DNA of 5,596 nt. Origin: Arthrobacter sp. (lineage in GTDB: Bacteria > Actinomycetota > Actinomycetes > Actinomycetales > Micrococcaceae). The stretch spans positions 1 through 5,596 of the forward strand of contig JASLBS010000273.1 in assembly GCA_030146405.1 (NCBI GenBank), given 5' to 3'. Positions 5,588 to 5,596 of this stretch are shown piece after piece; the stretch's first letter is position 1, and the number at the start of each line of letters is the position of its first letter. The notes under the pieces were generated by a model, which was not told the origin of the DNA, ran no database searches, and saw only the letters and a program-made list of their open reading frames with translations. The translations under genes and the position numbers were made by a program.

Positions 5588-5596
5588 TCCGAACGG

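Noticed and set aside
1..5596. CRISPR array, tRNA/rRNA genes, insertion sequences, attachment sites
   Set aside because: I saw no spaced direct repeats, tRNA-like cloverleaf with CCA end, transposase motif or flanking inverted repeats on either strand.

Overview
The window looks like chromosomal DNA of a high-GC actinobacterium, most likely Micrococcaceae (Arthrobacter-like). The case rests on strongly G/C-biased third codon positions, a ClpC of the actinobacterial ClpC1 type, a short mycobacterial-type glutamate N-acetyltransferase, and two genes that appear to be transcribed without a 5' leader. All four genes are on the + strand. I see no RNA gene, mobile element, CRISPR array or phage gene. 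This is core and housekeeping sequence, not an accessory island, and I found no convincing undescribed multi-gene system.

Layout. (1) 28-2534: clpC, the Clp protease ATPase and unfoldase. It would be 835 residues, but as written it carries a one-base deletion at 1339-1341 inside the middle (UVR-like) domain. The first reading frame therefore stops at 1467 and the second AAA+ module continues in another frame. (2) 2535-2694: a 160-base gap with a strong 18-bp terminator-like hairpin, then a near-palindromic CRP/FNR-type site that overlaps the putative promoter of the next gene. (3) 2695-4716: a cytoplasmic S9-family (prolyl-oligopeptidase-fold) serine peptidase with a complete Ser-Asp-His triad and no signal peptide. 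(4) 4717-4752: a short gap whose -10 hexamer lies six bases before the next start codon. (5) 4753-5262: argA, a 169-residue GNAT-type amino-acid N-acetyltransferase of the first step of arginine synthesis. (6) 5263-5407: a 145-base gap with a putative promoter, two tandem hairpins and a very strong Shine-Dalgarno sequence. (7) 5408-5587: a 59-residue CsbD-family stress protein.

How they work together. ClpC (with ClpP, not in this window) would unfold and degrade proteins to short peptides, and a cytosolic S9 peptidase could trim such peptides further. That link is inference from adjacency; the terminator and separate promoter suggest the two genes are not one operon. ArgA and the CsbD protein have no evident functional tie to ClpC. 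The most important point for a reader is the clpC frameshift. ClpC is essential in mycobacteria and the reading frame is otherwise perfectly conserved on both sides, so a sequencing or assembly error is the leading explanation, with a real recent mutation as the alternative.
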